Origin: Rhodospirillaceae bacterium | Lineage (GTDB): Bacteria > Pseudomonadota > Alphaproteobacteria > Rickettsiales > UBA3002 | Direction of reading: 5' to 3' | DNA: 7,199 bases | Assembly: GCA_947458525.1 (NCBI GenBank) | Contig: CANHAG010000056.1 | Location: 1 to 7,199, forward strand | Part shown: positions 6,680 through 7,199 of the stretch, in pieces | Layout: the number at the start of each line of letters is the position of its first letter | Position numbering within the stretch: position 1 is the first letter of the stretch | Made by a program: the position numbers and the translations under genes | The notes under the pieces: model-generated | Seen by the model: only the letters and a program-made list of their open reading frames with translations | The model's database searches: none | Told to the model about the DNA's origin: nothing

Positions 6680-6709
6680 AGTATAGCGGGAAAAGGAGGC
6701 TGGTGACTA
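6680..6709 (-). promoter_or_regulatory. Candidate promoter of the RelA/SpoT gene
   Basis: On the - strand TATACT (6685-6680) lies six bases before the ATG at 6673. TAGTCA (6709-6704) is a possible -35 at 18 bases. The predicted transcript start coincides with the A of the ATG. The -35-like bases lie inside the degenerate repeat arm, so the repeat may have supplied part of the promoter. Confidence 0.35.
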
Positions 6710-6745
6710 GAGAAGAGTGCCTAATGATTAGTACCTGGTGCCTAG
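6701..6745. repeat. Degenerate GGTGCCTGG-type arm (cassette 2, left)
   Basis: Contains GACTAG, GTGCCTAATG and ACCTGGTGCCTAG, which align with gaps to the reverse complement of 7146-7190, where GACTAG, TTGGTGCCTGG and CCTGGTGCCTGG occur in the same order. It is less regular than the other three arms of this family in the window and looks decayed. Confidence 0.65.
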
Positions 6746-6787
6746 TTAAGTGGAGATTGTGGCAGGTTCAAGCACCTATAGTCATTT

Positions 6788-6817
6788 GCATAAATAATTA
6801 CACATCATTATTTATGC
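6788..6817. repeat. AT-rich perfect hairpin
   Basis: GCATAAATAAT (6788-6798) pairs perfectly with ATTATTTATGC (6807-6817) over an eight-base loop. The right half with its flank recurs at 6927-6947 (20 of 21 bases), and 6788-6800 is also a perfect 13-base inverted match to 6925-6937. Confidence 0.8.
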
Positions 6818-6836
6818 GTCTCGCTCGCGGAGTTTA

Positions 6837-6854
6837 CCCCCGCGCAGGCGGGGG
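6837..6854. repeat. GC-rich hairpin
   Basis: CCCCCGC (6837-6843) and GCGGGGG (6848-6854) form a perfect seven-pair stem around GCAG. It is similar in style to the CCCCCCGCAAGCGGGGGG stem within the aroC insertion, although the sequence is not the same. Confidence 0.75.
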
Positions 6855-6860
6855 CGGCGC

Positions 6861-6888
6861 AAAACCGCCGCTTACGGCGGACGGTTTT
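6861..6888. repeat. GC-rich hairpin with A/T flanks
   Basis: CCGCCG (6865-6870), loop CTTA, CGGCGG (6875-6880). It is bounded by AAAA on the left and ACGGTTTT on the right. In the + direction it ends in four T, so it superficially looks like a terminator, but it is part of a repeat cluster. Confidence 0.65.
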
Positions 6889-6889
6889 A

Positions 6890-6925
6890 ATACTCACCTG
6901 TGCAATAGATTGCTCACGTGAGTAT
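6890..6925. repeat. Nested 36-bp palindrome
   Basis: ATACTCAC (6890-6897) pairs with GTGAGTAT (6918-6925). Inside it GCAAT (6902-6906) faces ATTGC (6909-6913). It abuts the right copy of the AT-rich repeat. Confidence 0.65.
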
Positions 6926-6926
6926 A

Positions 6927-6947
6927 ATTATTTATGCGTGTCGCTCG
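6927..6947. repeat. Second copy of the AT-rich 21-mer
   Basis: Direct repeat of 6807-6827 with a single mismatch in 21 bases (GCGTGTCGCTCG against GCGTCTCGCTCG). The two copies bracket the GC-rich hairpins. Confidence 0.85.
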
Positions 6948-7060
6948 TCATTGCGAGCGAAGCGAAGCAATCCAGCAAAAGACTTTTATGGTTTAGCGGG
7001 ATTGGTTGGCTTCGCCTCTCTCCGCTACGCTACGTGTCGGCCTAAAAGCCTCGCAATGAC
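6947..7060. repeat. TCATTGCGAG-type palindromic repeat element
   Basis: GTCATTGCGAG (6947-6957) and CTCGCAATGAC (7050-7060) are perfect 11-base inverted ends. Inside, GCGAAGCAATCC (6962-6973) faces an imperfect partner around 6999-7015 (GGATTG...GGCTTCGC). The sequence is typical of the short dispersed element seen in many alphaproteobacterial and related genomes, often mis-translated as SLRAKRSNP-type peptides. Confidence 0.8.
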
Positions 7061-7145
7061 AACTGCACGAGTGGTGCGAATGGTCTCGGTTAGTGAGTGT
7101 GTTTAATAAAGAAAAATGGATGGTGACGTGGGCAAATAACCATCA

Positions 7146-7176
7146 ACCAGATACCAGGCACCAGGCACCAGGCACC
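7146..7176. repeat. GGTGCCTGG-type arm (cassette 2, right)
   Basis: Three consecutive CCAGGCA units with the ending CACCAACC. It is nearly identical to the right arm of cassette 1 (445-478) and inverted relative to 6701-6745. Confidence 0.85.
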
Positions 7177-7182
7177 AACCCA

Positions 7183-7199
7183 CTAGTCCTCCACTTCGA
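7183..7199 (-). CDS. Possible 3' end of a gene upstream of the RelA/SpoT gene (partial)
   Basis: On the - strand one frame from the window edge reads E-V-E-D then TAG (7185-7183). rpoZ, the RNA polymerase omega subunit, often precedes the RelA/SpoT gene in this class and often has an acidic C-terminus, so this could be its end. Four codons prove nothing, and the GACTAG containing the stop also occurs in the left arm of the same repeat. The call is speculative. Confidence 0.2.

Larger units (their letters stand above)
6674..7182. other. Repeat-rich intergenic region without a convincing gene
   Basis: About 510 bases upstream of the RelA/SpoT gene with no open frame that looks coding. It holds, in order, a short promoter-like stretch, a degenerate GGTGCCTGG-type arm (6701-6745), an AT-rich hairpin, three GC-rich hairpins, a TCATTGCGAG-type palindromic element (6947-7060), about 85 bases in which I see nothing, and the opposite GGTGCCTGG-type arm (7146-7176). 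Confidence 0.75.

Noticed and set aside
5654..6706. 350-codon + strand open frame antisense to the RelA/SpoT gene
   Set aside because: The opposite strand encodes a fully conserved RSH enzyme; this frame has no recognisable domain and its length follows from codon bias of the real gene.
6861..6892. Rho-independent terminator in the intergenic region
   Set aside because: A hairpin with TTTT is present, but no + strand gene ends there and it lies in a cluster of repeat hairpins.
6918..7106. 62-codon frame with SLRAKRSNP and SLAMT peptides
   Set aside because: It is a translation of the TCATTGCGAG palindromic element, a known type of spurious small protein.

Overview
The window reads as chromosomal DNA of an alphaproteobacterium of moderate GC content. 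The lineage call rests on the style of the bifunctional (p)ppGpp synthetase/hydrolase, the zinc-ligand-free MetG and the apparent fabI-aroC gene order. It also rests on the density of small palindromic repeats, including one resembling the TCATTGCGAGCGAAG family. The exact taxon cannot be fixed from the sequence alone.

Layout: (1) 1-42, + strand, the last 13 codons of an upstream gene, probably fabI. (2) 46-478, an inverted-repeat-flanked cassette holding a small S23/four-helix-bundle gene (89-487), wedged between that gene and aroC. (3) 480-1757, aroC (chorismate synthase), intact in frame but interrupted by two in-frame insertions made of palindromic repeat DNA. (4) Convergent to it on the - strand, a degenerate type IV prepilin-peptidase-like membrane protein (1768-2385), metG (2450-3997), a small exported EF-hand protein (4036-4434) and a RelA/SpoT homologue (4523-6673). 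(5) 6674-7199, an intergenic region with no convincing gene apart from a possible 4-codon gene end at the edge. It is packed with repeats: a second pair of the GGTGCCTGG-type inverted arms, a nest of hairpins and a TCATTGCGAG-type palindromic element.

The identified genes are mainly housekeeping: aromatic amino acid precursor synthesis, Met-tRNA charging and the stringent response. They do not form one pathway. The unusual content is the repeat biology. One repeat family brackets a four-helix-bundle gene at one locus and a protein-free 0.4-kb segment at another, suggesting a mobile or self-propagating element with and without its protein. Two other palindromic repeats have entered a conserved enzyme gene without breaking its frame, much as Rickettsia palindromic elements do. 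Several - strand genes have a -10-like hexamer directly upstream of an ATG and no Shine-Dalgarno, suggesting leaderless transcripts.
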